Shown in pieces: positions 52,415 through 61,763 of a stretch of 64,000 bases of DNA; position 1 is the first letter of the stretch, and each line of letters begins with the position of its first letter. A model generated the notes under the pieces. That model worked only from the letters and a program-made list of their open reading frames with translations. It did no database searches and was not told the DNA's origin. The position numbers were made by a program, and so were the translations under genes. The stretch is from [Clostridium] symbiosum ATCC 14940 (GTDB lineage: Bacteria; Bacillota; Clostridia; Lachnospirales; Lachnospiraceae): positions 1-64,000 of the forward strand of contig NZ_KE992850.1 of NCBI RefSeq assembly GCF_000466485.1, in the 5' to 3' direction.

Positions 52415-53818
52415 TTATTGGTATATAATCTGTCCTTCCGTTACCGTAGAGGCGTTAAGCACGATGTGATCATACACGGAAAGACCATATTTTGTCCCTT
52501 TTTCTATTATGTAATATTCACCGTTATTCGTCAGCTCCGATATGAGACGGAACACGGCATAGCCCTTGTTAATATTGTAGACTCCCTTAAGCGTTGCGAC
52601 AGGACCAATCTGATAACGCTCACTGGAATCCGGCTTTACAATATAATCTCCGCTCTTAAACGGTCCGGAATCGCTTTTATCCACATAATAATATTCTTCC
52701 GTGGAATTATATATATCGGCCGGTGTAAATACAATGGAGGATTCTCCGGATTCCGAATAGACTTCCTTTAAGAAGCCGGACTCCGACATGGTGGCGTCTC
52801 CGCCCTGAGTCAGATAATCGACCGGAACCGTAAAAAACTCTTTTGATGTTACGGATGAAACAGGGATCTTGAGACCGGCTGCCTCATCTGACACGATTTC
52901 AAAATCGATAAACCGGTCGGAAGCAAACTGTACCATAAACTTATCAAAATCTACTTTGCCGTAAAGCTTTCCGTCGCTTCCCGTGATCTGGCTGTAGGAA
53001 CCCCGCATCGAGAAATCCGTGCTTGCCGGCTTGATTTGTAGCGTCTCTCTGTCTGCATAGGCCGTCTGATCCTCTTCGCTGAGAGGAAACACAACGGACC
53101 AGTTCTCTGAGGTGATCAGTTTGTAAACCGGCGTGCCGTTCTCGATTAAATCTCCCGCTTTGCCAAAGGAGCGTTTATAGAGTGTGCGGTCAAAGGATGC
53201 CTCGGAGATATCGGAGGCGGTCATCCCTTCATAGGAATCTATCGCATAAGAAACAATACCGGGCTGATCCGCATAAACCTGCTGGTAATTAATCCCCCGT
53301 TCCTTTAATAGCTCGTCCATACCGTCAAGTGCGTTGAAGTTCATATACTCCGCCACGGAGGCCTGGAGTGAATATTTCTCATCATAAATAGCTCCGAAGC
53401 GGCTGTCGCTGTAAGAGAGGCAGAAGGAGCTGAGCTGCTTCTTCAGTTCGGAGAGATTTTCATCGGAGAGAGGGGCGGCGTTTTCCTGGTTCTCCTCCAG
53501 AAATTTGCCCAGCTGTCCTGTTTCATCCAATGAATAAACACGGGCACCCGCAGCGGCGCGTTTGCCTTCCCTTATGTAATAATTGACAAAGCCTGTCCTG
53601 TCGGCCTGTCTGACAGTCTCCTCTCTCAGAATAATCCCTGTGTGGCTCTTGTCATTTACGATACTGCCCTCGACCACTTCATAGAACTGTATCTTATCGC
53701 GGCGGATATACGTGTAAACACTGAAGGAAAGATAAACGAATATCATGGCAAAAATAATCATGCCAACGTTTATGTTCAGTGGTTTTTTATAGCGGATAAC
53801 TTTTTTGTTTTTAGCCAT
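52415..53818 (-). CDS. HlyD-like membrane-anchored protein of the division cluster
   Basis: 467 residues from MAKNKKVIRY at 53818, AAAGGAGAAC upstream. One membrane helix (~17-37), then a periplasmic-adaptor-like barrel-sandwich half motif (GFVNYYIREGKRAAAGARVY), a helical section and a second lipoyl-like part. Looks like HlyD-family efflux adaptors but no transporter lies nearby; instead it heads the yggS-sepF-ylmH run. A structural role at the division site is an inference. Confidence 0.8.
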   Translation of the reverse strand: MAKNKKVIRYKKPLNINVGMIIFAMIFVYLSFSVYTYIRRDKIQFYEVVEGSIVNDKSHTGIILREETVRQADRTGFVNYYIREGKRAAAGARVYSLDETGQLGKFLEENQENAAPLSDENLSELKKQLSSFCLSYSDSRFGAIYDEKYSLQASVAEYMNFNALDGMDELLKERGINYQQVYADQPGIVSYAIDSYEGMTASDISEASFDRTLYKRSFGKAGDLIENGTPVYKLITSENWSVVFPLSEEDQTAYADRETLQIKPASTDFSMRGSYSQITGSDGKLYGKVDFDKFMVQFASDRFIDFEIVSDEAAGLKIPVSSVTSKEFFTVPVDYLTQGGDATMSESGFLKEVYSESGESSIVFTPADIYNSTEEYYYVDKSDSGPFKSGDYIVKPDSSERYQIGPVATLKGVYNINKGYAVFRLISELTNNGEYYIIEKGTKYGLSVYDHIVLNASTVTEGQIIYQ

Positions 53819-53878
53819 GATGTAATGCCGTTCTCCTTTCCTTTGTATTATAAGAGTAATTGTCAAAAAATTCAAGCA

Positions 53879-53915
53879 AAAGAAAGAGCGCCGCGGCCGC
53901 AGCACTCTTTCTTCT
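53879..53915 (-). terminator. Terminator after the P-loop protein gene
   Basis: AGAAAGAGCGC / GCACTCTTTCT stem with a GC-rich middle; T-rich on the minus strand. Close to a diverged MITE-like copy. Confidence 0.65.
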
Positions 53916-53935
53916 GTAAGTTATGTACCATTAAT

Positions 53936-54016
53936 GTAACTGCTCATACGGCACGAAACAGTTTTCCGCTGTTTTTGCGCATCGCGAAGCGGTAACGTAT
54001 GAAGGTACTGTAAGTT
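53936..54016. repeat. Diverged MITE-like/palindromic repeat
   Basis: Begins GTAACTGCTCATACG and has the partner CGTATGAAGGTAC. Shares a TTTTTGCGCATCGCGAAGCG segment with the 30.7-kb element (TTTCTGTGCATCGCAAAGCG). More diverged than the other copies. Confidence 0.45.
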
Positions 54017-54022
54017 ACCCAT

Positions 54023-54442
54023 TTATAACGAAACAACCACATTTGGTCTTGCAATCTCAGGTAACGTATCTGCGTCCATGGAAATGCTGAGAACAAATGT
54101 AATATGATATTTTTCACTGATAGTCTCCAGCGTCCGGTAGGTCGCTTCGATATCCTCGCCCTCCAGGCAGGACAGCTTGAGGAAGCTGTCTAAATACATC
54201 TGTTCCAGATCATGATCCTGACAGATGATTCCGCAAAGAAAACCTATAAATCCTTCACTGGAAGTAATCGGATATTCCTGTACGTTGATGAGACGAATCT
54301 TATTATTCAGCTCGTACATATGCTTTGCACTTTTGTCAAGATAAACTATCGAACCCTTGGATTCTTTTACTGCTGTATTCGCCATGTCCAGTAAATACTT
54401 AGTCTTTCCTTTACCCTTATTTCCCGCAATAATCTGAACCAT
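54023..54442 (-). CDS. Small P-loop protein, unknown role
   Basis: 139 residues. MVQIIAGNKGKGKTKYLLDM is a Walker A motif (GNKGKGKT) right at the N-terminus; VYLDKS and a late FVLSISMD may supply the Walker B Asp. Like a stripped ATPase of the ATP-binding, PilT-like sort annotated in Lachnospiraceae. GGAGGAG precedes the ATG. Single gene between the dacF-like gene and the HlyD-like gene; function unknown. Confidence 0.7.
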   Translation of the reverse strand: MVQIIAGNKGKGKTKYLLDMANTAVKESKGSIVYLDKSAKHMYELNNKIRLINVQEYPITSSEGFIGFLCGIICQDHDLEQMYLDSFLKLSCLEGEDIEATYRTLETISEKYHITFVLSISMDADTLPEIARPNVVVSL

Positions 54443-54535
54443 AACAATCTCCTCCTTGGATTTTTTATTTAAGTTGTATAAAAAGTCATTTAATCTATAA
54501 ATAATTATAGTATAAATTCATAAAAAGCGCAATCA

Positions 54536-55501
54536 CTAATTGACAATTTTAGAAATTATATTTGTCATATTATCATAGAGGGAAGGACGACTGTCTGATT
54601 TAAGGACAACGGAAATATACTCTTTATCCTGGCTGTCGTTAGAGGCCATAATCAGGCAATATCCTGCAGCCTGAGTCGTTCCGGTTTTTCCGCCGAGGAC
54701 GCTGACTCCGGCCGGTGTTTCACGCTCTCCTTTCTGATACCAGTTCCCCACAGTCCAGGTTTTCGATACGGCTTCCCCGGCGCCGTTCTGATAATTAGCT
54801 GTGTAAGAATCTTCAGCGATTATCTCTCTGAAAAGCGGGAGCTTCATCGCTTCATTGAACATCAGATAGAGATCATAAGCGGTAGTATAATGGTTCTCGT
54901 CAGTAAGCCCGCTGGGGTTCATAAAGTGGGTCCCTGTGGCGCCCAGTTCCCTGGCCCTGACATTCATTCTGTCTGCAAACGCGTCAATGCTACCATACAT
55001 ATGTACGGCAATGGCGTTCGCCGCATCATTACCCGACGGCATCATAAGGCCGTAAAGAAGATCCTGCATTGTAATCACGTCTCCCGGCTTGATTCCGCAG
55101 AGGGTAGCGCCTGCCTCGGTTATAACCGCATCCTCTGTCACCGTCACCTGATCCGAGAGATTCCCCTCTTCCAGGGCGATGATGGCAGTCATAACTTTGG
55201 TAGTGCTGGCCGGATACAGCCGTTCGAATGCATTCTTACTGTAGACAACAGAGCGGTCTGTAACATTAAAGAGAGCTCCGGCCTCCGCATTCATGGATGT
55301 ATCCCCGTCCTGACTGTCTGTGACGACGCACAGATCCTCCGCGAAAAGAGGAGCCAGCTCACTGCCCCCATGTGTGGACATTAGCTGTGATCGGTCTTCA
55401 TATGAATAAGCTTCCTCCAGCCCGCCTTTTTTACCGCAGGCTGAAAGTGAAAGCGCTGCTGCCGCAAGCAGAACGGAGCTCTGTATTATTATACGTTTCA
55501 A
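54536..55501 (-). CDS. D-alanyl-D-alanine carboxypeptidase, lipoprotein, DacF-like
   Basis: 321 residues. Lipobox SLSAC with C22 predicts a lipoprotein, processed by LspA encoded in this window. S11 penicillin-binding domain with S99-T-T-K102 (YPASTTKVM), SGN (MPSGNDAANAI) and KTG (GGKTGTTQ). It trims the terminal D-Ala of the stem peptide. It is the last gene of the shape cluster running from radC. The serine-carboxypeptidase C-terminal beta domain of larger relatives is missing. Confidence 0.93.
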   Translation of the reverse strand: MKRIIIQSSVLLAAAALSLSACGKKGGLEEAYSYEDRSQLMSTHGGSELAPLFAEDLCVVTDSQDGDTSMNAEAGALFNVTDRSVVYSKNAFERLYPASTTKVMTAIIALEEGNLSDQVTVTEDAVITEAGATLCGIKPGDVITMQDLLYGLMMPSGNDAANAIAVHMYGSIDAFADRMNVRARELGATGTHFMNPSGLTDENHYTTAYDLYLMFNEAMKLPLFREIIAEDSYTANYQNGAGEAVSKTWTVGNWYQKGERETPAGVSVLGGKTGTTQAAGYCLIMASNDSQDKEYISVVLKSDSRPSLYDNMTNIISKIVN

Positions 55502-55511
55502 TGGCGCACCT

Positions 55512-55907
55512 CTATTTATACATCTCGCGCCACTCCATATCGCCGCGATCCAGAGACTTGATCAGGAGCTCAGCCGTGGCTAGGTTGGTGGCCAGAGGAA
55601 TATTGTGTACATCGCAAAGACGGATAACAATATCAGCATCCGGTTCATGTGACTTTGGTGACAGCGGATCCCTTAAAAATATGGTGAGATCAATGGAATT
55701 ATGCTCGATCTGTGAACCAAGCTGAGTAGATCCTCCCAGATGACCGGGAAGATATTTGTGTATGGACAGGTTTGTAACCTCTTCTATCAGCCTGCCCGTC
55801 GTGCCTGTCGCATAAAGAGAATGCTTGGCTAAAATCCCTTTGTAAGCGATGCAGAAGTTCTGCATCAGTTTTTTCTTTGAATCGTGTGCGATTAATCCTA
55901 TATTCAT
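55512..55907 (-). CDS. mgsA: Methylglyoxal synthase homologue, lacking the catalytic Asp
   Basis: 131 residues. MgsA fold clear: IGLIAHDSKKKLM with D9, YATGTTGRL phosphate loop, RDPLSPKSHEPD, and NIPLATNLATAELLI. But the usual GGDQQ holding the catalytic base (Asp71 in E. coli) is GGSTQ here, with Ser60. Methylglyoxal synthase activity from DHAP is therefore doubtful. Ten bases after dacF-like start and 15 from rodA, so it belongs to the shape operon. Confidence 0.88.
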   Translation of the reverse strand: MNIGLIAHDSKKKLMQNFCIAYKGILAKHSLYATGTTGRLIEEVTNLSIHKYLPGHLGGSTQLGSQIEHNSIDLTIFLRDPLSPKSHEPDADIVIRLCDVHNIPLATNLATAELLIKSLDRGDMEWREMYK

Positions 55908-55922
55908 CGATAACCTGCCTCC

Positions 55923-57047
55923 TTAATGATTGCTGCTTTTTCTTTGAAGTCCAATATTTAAGACAATTCCCATACCGATAAACATGCTGAGAAGTGAACT
56001 GATACCGGAGCTGATAAACGGCAGCGGCAGTCCCGTATTGGGGAATATTCCCGTTGCCACAGCTATGTTGGCGAAGCTCTGAAAAGCAAGCAGAGCCGCC
56101 ATACCGGTACAAATAAGTCTGCCTGCCGTATCTTTGGCACGGCTGGCAATGTAAAGACACTCATAAACCAACAGAGCATAGACAAGAATCACTATGACAC
56201 TGCGGATGAAGCCCAGTTCCTCCCCGATTACCGCAAAGATGAAATCGGTCTGTTCCTCTGAGAGGAAATTTCCGTTTTTGACAGAACTCAGGGTATTGTT
56301 AAATAACCCCTTGCCATTTAGTTGTCCTGAGCCGATGGCCATAATGGAATTATCCTGCTGCCGGTTTAAATCGGCATACTGGCTGTCACTGTGAAATATT
56401 TTCGCCAGAATCCGCTGTGCCTGATACTTCTTAAGGAACGGTACCATATCAAACAGGGCCAGGTAGAGACAGAGTCCCGTAAGCGGGATTCCGGCAGCCA
56501 GTACTCCCACAATCCATTTATAACTGAGCCCTGCGGCATACACAATGCAGACAAGCGTAAAAGCAATAACGATGGTGGTGGACAGGTTCGGCTGCATATA
56601 GACCATTCCGAGAGGAACGGCGCACATCAGCGCTGCCGTTCCGACAACGGACGGCGCATTGATCCTTTCCTGATTCTTTGACAGAAACCAGGAAAGGATC
56701 ACAATAAGCCCTATTTTCACAAACTCAGAGGGCTGGATCTGTATACCGCCGATTCGCAGCCATCTGGTTGCTCCTTTTGTATTTTTTCCGATTAACAGTA
56801 CGGCAAGCAGCAGGGAAACGCAGCCCACATATATAATGGAGCTGAATTTAAAATACTTGTGATAATCAATCAGGGAAACGACGATGCATATGACCAGTGC
56901 TATCGCTACCCCGACGATCTGCTTGAGTACAGTCGCCCGGTCCTGTCCGCTGGCGCTGGCAACCACGAGAACACCGAGTGTACTGAGAGCCAGCATATAA
57001 AAAATTATGCGGAAATTGTAATTTTTAAAGTTGTAATCGAATATCAT
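55923..57047 (-). CDS. rodA: RodA/FtsW-family SEDS glycosyltransferase
   Basis: 374 residues with ten membrane helices. Family pieces: ATRWLRIGGIQIQPSEFVKIGLI, then NSIMAIGSGQLNGKGLFNNT and EEQTDFIFAVIGEELGF (with the catalytic Asp region), and TGLPLPFISSGISSLL near the end. It polymerises lipid II, partnering a class B PBP, here presumably the 961-residue PBP2 of the same operon. Overlaps minE by 4 bases. Confidence 0.93.
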   Translation of the reverse strand: MIFDYNFKNYNFRIIFYMLALSTLGVLVVASASGQDRATVLKQIVGVAIALVICIVVSLIDYHKYFKFSSIIYVGCVSLLLAVLLIGKNTKGATRWLRIGGIQIQPSEFVKIGLIVILSWFLSKNQERINAPSVVGTAALMCAVPLGMVYMQPNLSTTIVIAFTLVCIVYAAGLSYKWIVGVLAAGIPLTGLCLYLALFDMVPFLKKYQAQRILAKIFHSDSQYADLNRQQDNSIMAIGSGQLNGKGLFNNTLSSVKNGNFLSEEQTDFIFAVIGEELGFIRSVIVILVYALLVYECLYIASRAKDTAGRLICTGMAALLAFQSFANIAVATGIFPNTGLPLPFISSGISSLLSMFIGMGIVLNIGLQRKSSNH

Positions 57048-57331
57048 GCTGTAAATGGCCCCTTATTCTGTAAGTCGCGAATCGGTATGCTGGCATACAG
57101 CGCAGGTACTTTTCCCTTGTATTCATCAGTTGAACTCCTGATGACGCATACGGTGAGATCGTTTGTATCCACTTCCATATACCTGGAGACGGCGTGGATA
57201 AAGTCACTGCGTATCATCTCCAGCAGTTCCGGCGAGCAGCCTGCCCGATCAGAAACCAGCAATAGTTTTAGGCGCTGCCTTGCGATTTCGCCTGAATTCT
57301 TCCGGCCAAACAGCTCCACTAAATGCATCAT
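57044..57331 (-). CDS. minE: MinE, topological specificity factor
   Basis: 95 residues. N-terminal MinD-binding helix (ARQRLKLLLVSDRAGCSPE) and the C-terminal dimer domain (VDTNDLTVCVIRS). It drives MinCD oscillation in rods with MinE. Follows minD by 12 bases. Confidence 0.93.
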   Translation of the reverse strand: MMHLVELFGRKNSGEIARQRLKLLLVSDRAGCSPELLEMIRSDFIHAVSRYMEVDTNDLTVCVIRSSTDEYKGKVPALYASIPIRDLQNKGPFTA

Positions 57332-57343
57332 ACAGTCCCTCCC

Positions 57344-58135
57344 TTAAGCCCGCTTAAGCAGACAGGTTATTCTGGACCATATATTCCGGCTGTTTTCCAG
57401 ATTCATAAACGGTACCGACTCACCAAGTATTCTTTTGCAAATGTTCAGATAGGCCTGACCGGCATATCCGTTCATTCCCACCAGAGGCTCACCCTGATTG
57501 GTGGAAATGACGATGTCCTCATCATCCGGCACGGTTCCGATGACAGGGATGGACAAGATATCCATCACATCATCGACCGACATCATGTCTCCGCGGTGTA
57601 CCATATCCATTCGTATCCTGTTGATGATCAGTTCAATACGTTTGGTGGCATCGGCTTCCAGAAGGCCGATGATACGGTCTGCATCGCGGATGGCGGATAC
57701 CTCCGGCGTGGTGACGACAAGTGCTCTGTCTGCTCCGGCGACGGCATTCTTAAATCCCTGTTCGATACCGGCCGGGCAATCTAATAGTATGTAATCAAAA
57801 TCTTCTTTCAGGTACTCTACTAACTTTACCATCTGCGACGGGTTGACACTTGACTTGTCCCTCGTCTGTGCCGACGGCAGTAAAAACAGGTTAGGATATC
57901 TTTTGTCTCTAATAAGCGCCTGCTTCATGCGACAATTGCCTTCCACTACGTCCACCAGATTATATACAATCCGGTTCTCCAGTCCCATGACCACATCCAG
58001 GTTTCTGAGCCCTATATCGGTATCGATTAATACGACTCTCTTTCCCAGCATGGCAAGGCCTGTTCCGACATTCGCGGAAGTCGTTGTCTTGCCGACGCCT
58101 CCTTTTCCGGAAGTAACAACAATGACTTCACTCAT
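57344..58135 (-). CDS. minD: MinD, septum-site ATPase
   Basis: 263 residues. Deviant Walker A SGKGGVGKTTT at 9-19, VVLIDTDIGLRNLDVVMGLE, DYILLDCPAGIEQG, and an amphipathic C-terminus (SRITCLLKRA) for membrane binding. Recruits MinC to the poles. Downstream of minC with a ~65-base gap. Confidence 0.97.
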   Translation of the reverse strand: MSEVIVVTSGKGGVGKTTTSANVGTGLAMLGKRVVLIDTDIGLRNLDVVMGLENRIVYNLVDVVEGNCRMKQALIRDKRYPNLFLLPSAQTRDKSSVNPSQMVKLVEYLKEDFDYILLDCPAGIEQGFKNAVAGADRALVVTTPEVSAIRDADRIIGLLEADATKRIELIINRIRMDMVHRGDMMSVDDVMDILSIPVIGTVPDDEDIVISTNQGEPLVGMNGYAGQAYLNICKRILGESVPFMNLENSRNIWSRITCLLKRA

Positions 58136-58200
58136 TTGAACATCCTCCTGTATTCAGTTTACCCTATTATTCTACTCTAAAATCAGAAATATTTCCAGTA

Positions 58201-58863
58201 TTAAATAAAATTTAAATAATTTAAGAAACTCTTTTTAATTGGCCGGACAACCAGACTGTCTTCTTCCACTGAAATAATGATAGGTCCCCGGCCGAGCCGC
58301 TTTCCTTTTTCCTCTGCCCTGGTACAGTAATCGGCAATACGAAGCTGTGTGGGAGCCATATCGAATGCGACGATCACGGCGTTGCCCCCGGCAGCTCCGG
58401 CATGGACCGTACCATTTAACACTCCCAGTACAATCACATTGCCCTTCGCGATGACGCGTGCGCCGTGGCAGACATCGCCGATAATCACGATACTGGCCTC
58501 CGACTCCAGCACATCGCCTTTCTGCAGGCTGCCCTTATAGAACTGCCCTGTCTGGGAGGAAAGCTCCATCAGGCGTTCGGTCAGGGCCTTCTCACATTTG
58601 GCGATGCGGTTGGCATCGGTATCCAGGATACAGAGGATATCAATCTGTGAATTGGCCGTGATGGCATCCACAATCTGAAATTCCTCAGAAGGTGTAAGTG
58701 TACGCCCCTCCAGGGTCAGAGTCATCTGAATGGAACCCCAGAACCGGGAACTCTCCCTGAATTTTTTTCCTATGTCTTCTATTAGCTGCTCAAAGGGCAC
58801 ATCCGGATTCAGTATGACCGTCATTCCGGCCTTGCTGCCCTTGATAACTACGGAACTTTGCAT
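58201..58863 (-). CDS. minC: MinC, septum inhibitor
   Basis: 220 residues. N-terminal FtsZ-contacting domain (~1-100) and C-terminal beta-helix (~110-210) with GSLQKGDVLESEASIVIIGDV, ARVIAKGNVIVLGVLNGTVHAGA repeats. Fifteen bases after the PBP2 gene stop, on the same strand. Confidence 0.93.
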   Translation of the reverse strand: MQSSVVIKGSKAGMTVILNPDVPFEQLIEDIGKKFRESSRFWGSIQMTLTLEGRTLTPSEEFQIVDAITANSQIDILCILDTDANRIAKCEKALTERLMELSSQTGQFYKGSLQKGDVLESEASIVIIGDVCHGARVIAKGNVIVLGVLNGTVHAGAAGGNAVIVAFDMAPTQLRIADYCTRAEEKGKRLGRGPIIISVEEDSLVVRPIKKSFLNYLNFI

Positions 58864-58877
58864 GAAACACTCACCTC

Positions 58878-61763
58878 TTAGTCTCCGTTAATCCTCTCAT
58901 TGGATGCGTCCAGCGCTCCGGAGGTCATGATATTATCAAGTGTGGTATAGTTGTAGTAGTAACGGTATACGTGTTTTGCCACCATTGCGGCATTGGATGA
59001 GGAATAACCGTTCGGAATGTTGACGGTGACGGCAATTTCAGGGTTCTCATAAGGCGCGAAGGAAACGAAAAATGCATGGTTTCCTCTCTTGTCCGACTCC
59101 TGTGCCGTACCTGTCTTACCGGCAATGCTGACATCCAGGTTATTGAAAATTTTCTTTGTACTACTGTTTGTGATAACCTGTCTCATACCCTGCTGCACCG
59201 CGTCCCATGTGGACTGGGCGATATCGAGCTGGGCATGGACCGCCGGCGTATAATCCTTAACCAGGTTGCCCTGGGAATCGGTCTCCTTGTCGATCAGGCT
59301 TAAATCAAATACCGTTCCTCTGTTGGCCAGCGCCGTTACATAGCGGGCCAGCTGTACGTTGGCATAGTTATGCGTACCCTGCCCCATGGCGGAACGCTCC
59401 GGGTCCTTGTTGGTAATCTCCGGATTGGCCTCATAAATTTCGATCCCGGACGGCTGGTCCAGGCCGAACATTGTGGCGTATTTTCTGAGTACCTCCAAAC
59501 CTTTATCCGGATTGTAATTTCCATCCGCATCCAGCGACAGCCTGTGTGCCAGTTCGGAGAAAAAGTAGTTACAGGAATTCTCTATACCGCCGATTACATT
59601 CAAAGGGCCGTGGAAGCCCGGATATTTCCAGCATTTGATCGGCGGATTGGCCTCCTCGTATTCGCCGGTACAGTTGATGGTCTCATCAATCCGGATTGCC
59701 CCTTCCTCCAGTCCGGCAATGGCCGTGATAGGCTTAAAGGTGGAACCGGGAGCCTTCAGCGTCTGGGTTGCGTTGTTTCGCAGCGGCAGCGACTGATCGG
59801 CATTGAGCTGGGCAAAATATTCCGGGTCGGAAATCCGGTTGTTGTCATAGCTCGGGTATGTGACCAGAGCCATAACCTCTCCTGTTCTGACATTGGTGAC
59901 AACACAACTGGCCGTACATGGATCGAGTGCAAGCTGGGCGGGTGTAATCTCAATATTTCTGATTTTGTTCATCAGAAATTCAAACGCATAATCATCCCCG
60001 CTGGCACGGAGGCGGTTAACCTCCGCCTCGTCGTAGGCCAGAACATTCTGGGAATACAGGGCGAGGCACAGCTCTTTGCCGGAAACCACGTTGTTATTGA
60101 TCAGGTAGCGGTAAATCTTCTTTGTAAACTCCGTATCATCGGCCAGATTCTGGAACACATAATCCACCAGGGCGGAGAAAACATCGTCGGCATTGGAATA
60201 CTTACTGGTGATGTTCAGTTTCGTCGTATCTATCCAGTTGCTGGCAATACCGTAATAGAGATAATCCCGGAGGCTGATGGCATTGTTTTTCCATGCCTGA
60301 TACTCTGCGCTTTTCGTGTCGATGGAATCCTTGATAATGACTCCGGCCTCATCACTGGAGAGGTAGGTATAAATATAAATCATATACGCCTGCATCTCCT
60401 CCGAAAGATCACGCATCAGAGTGGCGTTCCCGGATAACAGCTCGCTTCGTATGTCGTTTTCAATCCTGGCTCTGGCGTTCAGATATTTTGCATTAATCTG
60501 GCGCTCCACATCAGAGGCTTCGTCCGACGCAAACTGTTCCAGGGAGAGTACGTTGTTATTAATAAGCTGGAAATAGGCATCCTTAATGGGAAGCTTGATA
60601 TTTGACGAGTCCGTATAGACGATTTCGTCAGCCTCTTTGTTGACAATTGTTTTCAGAAGAACACCGGCCAGCTGTCTCTCCAGTATGTTATAGATGGCCT
60701 TCTGAAGGTTTAAATCCAGAGTCAGCCAGATATCATTGCCCGCCACGGGCTGTACCTCATCTGTTATCGTCAGTATTCTTCCCACATTATCCACATAAGC
60801 GGTCTGGGAGCCTTTTTGTCCCTTCAGCTCCAGTTCCATGGAAGACTCAATACCGGTTCTGCCAACGACATCGTTTAACTCATAGTCGTCATTCACCTGC
60901 TTCAGTTCCTCCAGACGCTCCGTGGTAACCTTTCCGGTATAGCCGATAATCGGTGCAAAATACAAGCTTTCGTTATATACCCGGTTTGTGGATTCCTCGA
61001 TATCGACACCCGGAAGATCCGCCGAGTGTTCCAGTATATCAGCCACCGTCTCATCGCTGATGTTGGTAGCGATGGTGGTCGTTTCGTATTTCTGATAAGC
61101 AGTGAACCTCATGGTGTAACGGATATTGATAATCTGAAGCGCGACCTCATCCGGAATTTCAATGAGATTGCCCTTCTTATCCTTCGTTTCATCAAGCTTG
61201 TACTGTACTTTCAGCTTATCGAACAGTTCTTCTGCCGTAACGTCTGCCGGAGCATCGCCATCCTTATCGGTCAGTTCATCCACGCTTTTCTTACCGTATA
61301 GATCTCTTAAAAACCGCTTTCTGGCAGCCTCCGACTTTGTTGAATAGGCCAATTCACCGTTGTGGTCTATCATAAGTTCTAGGCTTCCCTGGGCGGTTTC
61401 ACCGTGTTTGTTCAGAATCGACACCAGCTCGTAAAGCATCCTGTTCCAGTCCGAATCGAACTGGCTCGCCTTGCGGAAGGCTCCGATATCCTGTATGGTA
61501 ACGGAATTGGCAAGCTCATTGTAAGCCAGCACATTCCCGTTTCTGTCGTAAATATTGCCCCTTGTGCTGTCTGTCTTAATGACTTTTTCAGCCAGGGCTA
61601 TATAGGCATCCTGATACTCTTCTCCCTCGACGATCTGCAGCTTAAAAAGCCTGCCGACCAGCACACAGAACATAATAAAAAAGACTGCGGAAAGGGCGAA
61701 AAGACGGGAGGTAACCACTTTTTTGATTAATTCTTTTAAAAATTCTTTCAGGTCATCAAACAA
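58878..61763 (-). CDS. mrdA: Penicillin-binding protein 2 (class B), with a ~240-residue insertion
   Basis: 961 residues, against about 600-700 for usual PBP2. One membrane helix (~22-42), a pedestal with RGNIYDRNGNVLAYNE, then NVGRILTITDEVQPVAGNDI and LDLNLQKAIYNILERQLA (~348-365). Residues ~365-610 are a helical, Asn/Asp/Tyr-rich insertion without known domain. The transpeptidase domain resumes at DPCTASCVVTNVRTGEVMA with catalytic S674 (PGSTFKP), SxN in SCNYFF, and KTG in GKTGTAQ. Cross-links the elongation wall with RodA. Follows mreD with an 8-base overlap. Confidence 0.93.
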   Translation of the reverse strand: MFDDLKEFLKELIKKVVTSRLFALSAVFFIMFCVLVGRLFKLQIVEGEEYQDAYIALAEKVIKTDSTRGNIYDRNGNVLAYNELANSVTIQDIGAFRKASQFDSDWNRMLYELVSILNKHGETAQGSLELMIDHNGELAYSTKSEAARKRFLRDLYGKKSVDELTDKDGDAPADVTAEELFDKLKVQYKLDETKDKKGNLIEIPDEVALQIINIRYTMRFTAYQKYETTTIATNISDETVADILEHSADLPGVDIEESTNRVYNESLYFAPIIGYTGKVTTERLEELKQVNDDYELNDVVGRTGIESSMELELKGQKGSQTAYVDNVGRILTITDEVQPVAGNDIWLTLDLNLQKAIYNILERQLAGVLLKTIVNKEADEIVYTDSSNIKLPIKDAYFQLINNNVLSLEQFASDEASDVERQINAKYLNARARIENDIRSELLSGNATLMRDLSEEMQAYMIYIYTYLSSDEAGVIIKDSIDTKSAEYQAWKNNAISLRDYLYYGIASNWIDTTKLNITSKYSNADDVFSALVDYVFQNLADDTEFTKKIYRYLINNNVVSGKELCLALYSQNVLAYDEAEVNRLRASGDDYAFEFLMNKIRNIEITPAQLALDPCTASCVVTNVRTGEVMALVTYPSYDNNRISDPEYFAQLNADQSLPLRNNATQTLKAPGSTFKPITAIAGLEEGAIRIDETINCTGEYEEANPPIKCWKYPGFHGPLNVIGGIENSCNYFFSELAHRLSLDADGNYNPDKGLEVLRKYATMFGLDQPSGIEIYEANPEITNKDPERSAMGQGTHNYANVQLARYVTALANRGTVFDLSLIDKETDSQGNLVKDYTPAVHAQLDIAQSTWDAVQQGMRQVITNSSTKKIFNNLDVSIAGKTGTAQESDKRGNHAFFVSFAPYENPEIAVTVNIPNGYSSSNAAMVAKHVYRYYYNYTTLDNIMTSGALDASNERINGD

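Noticed and set aside
59370-60437. 355-codon plus-strand open frame opposite PBP2
   Set aside because: It lies entirely antisense to the well-supported PBP2 gene, has no ribosome binding site and no recognisable domain; it is a shadow of PBP2 codon use.
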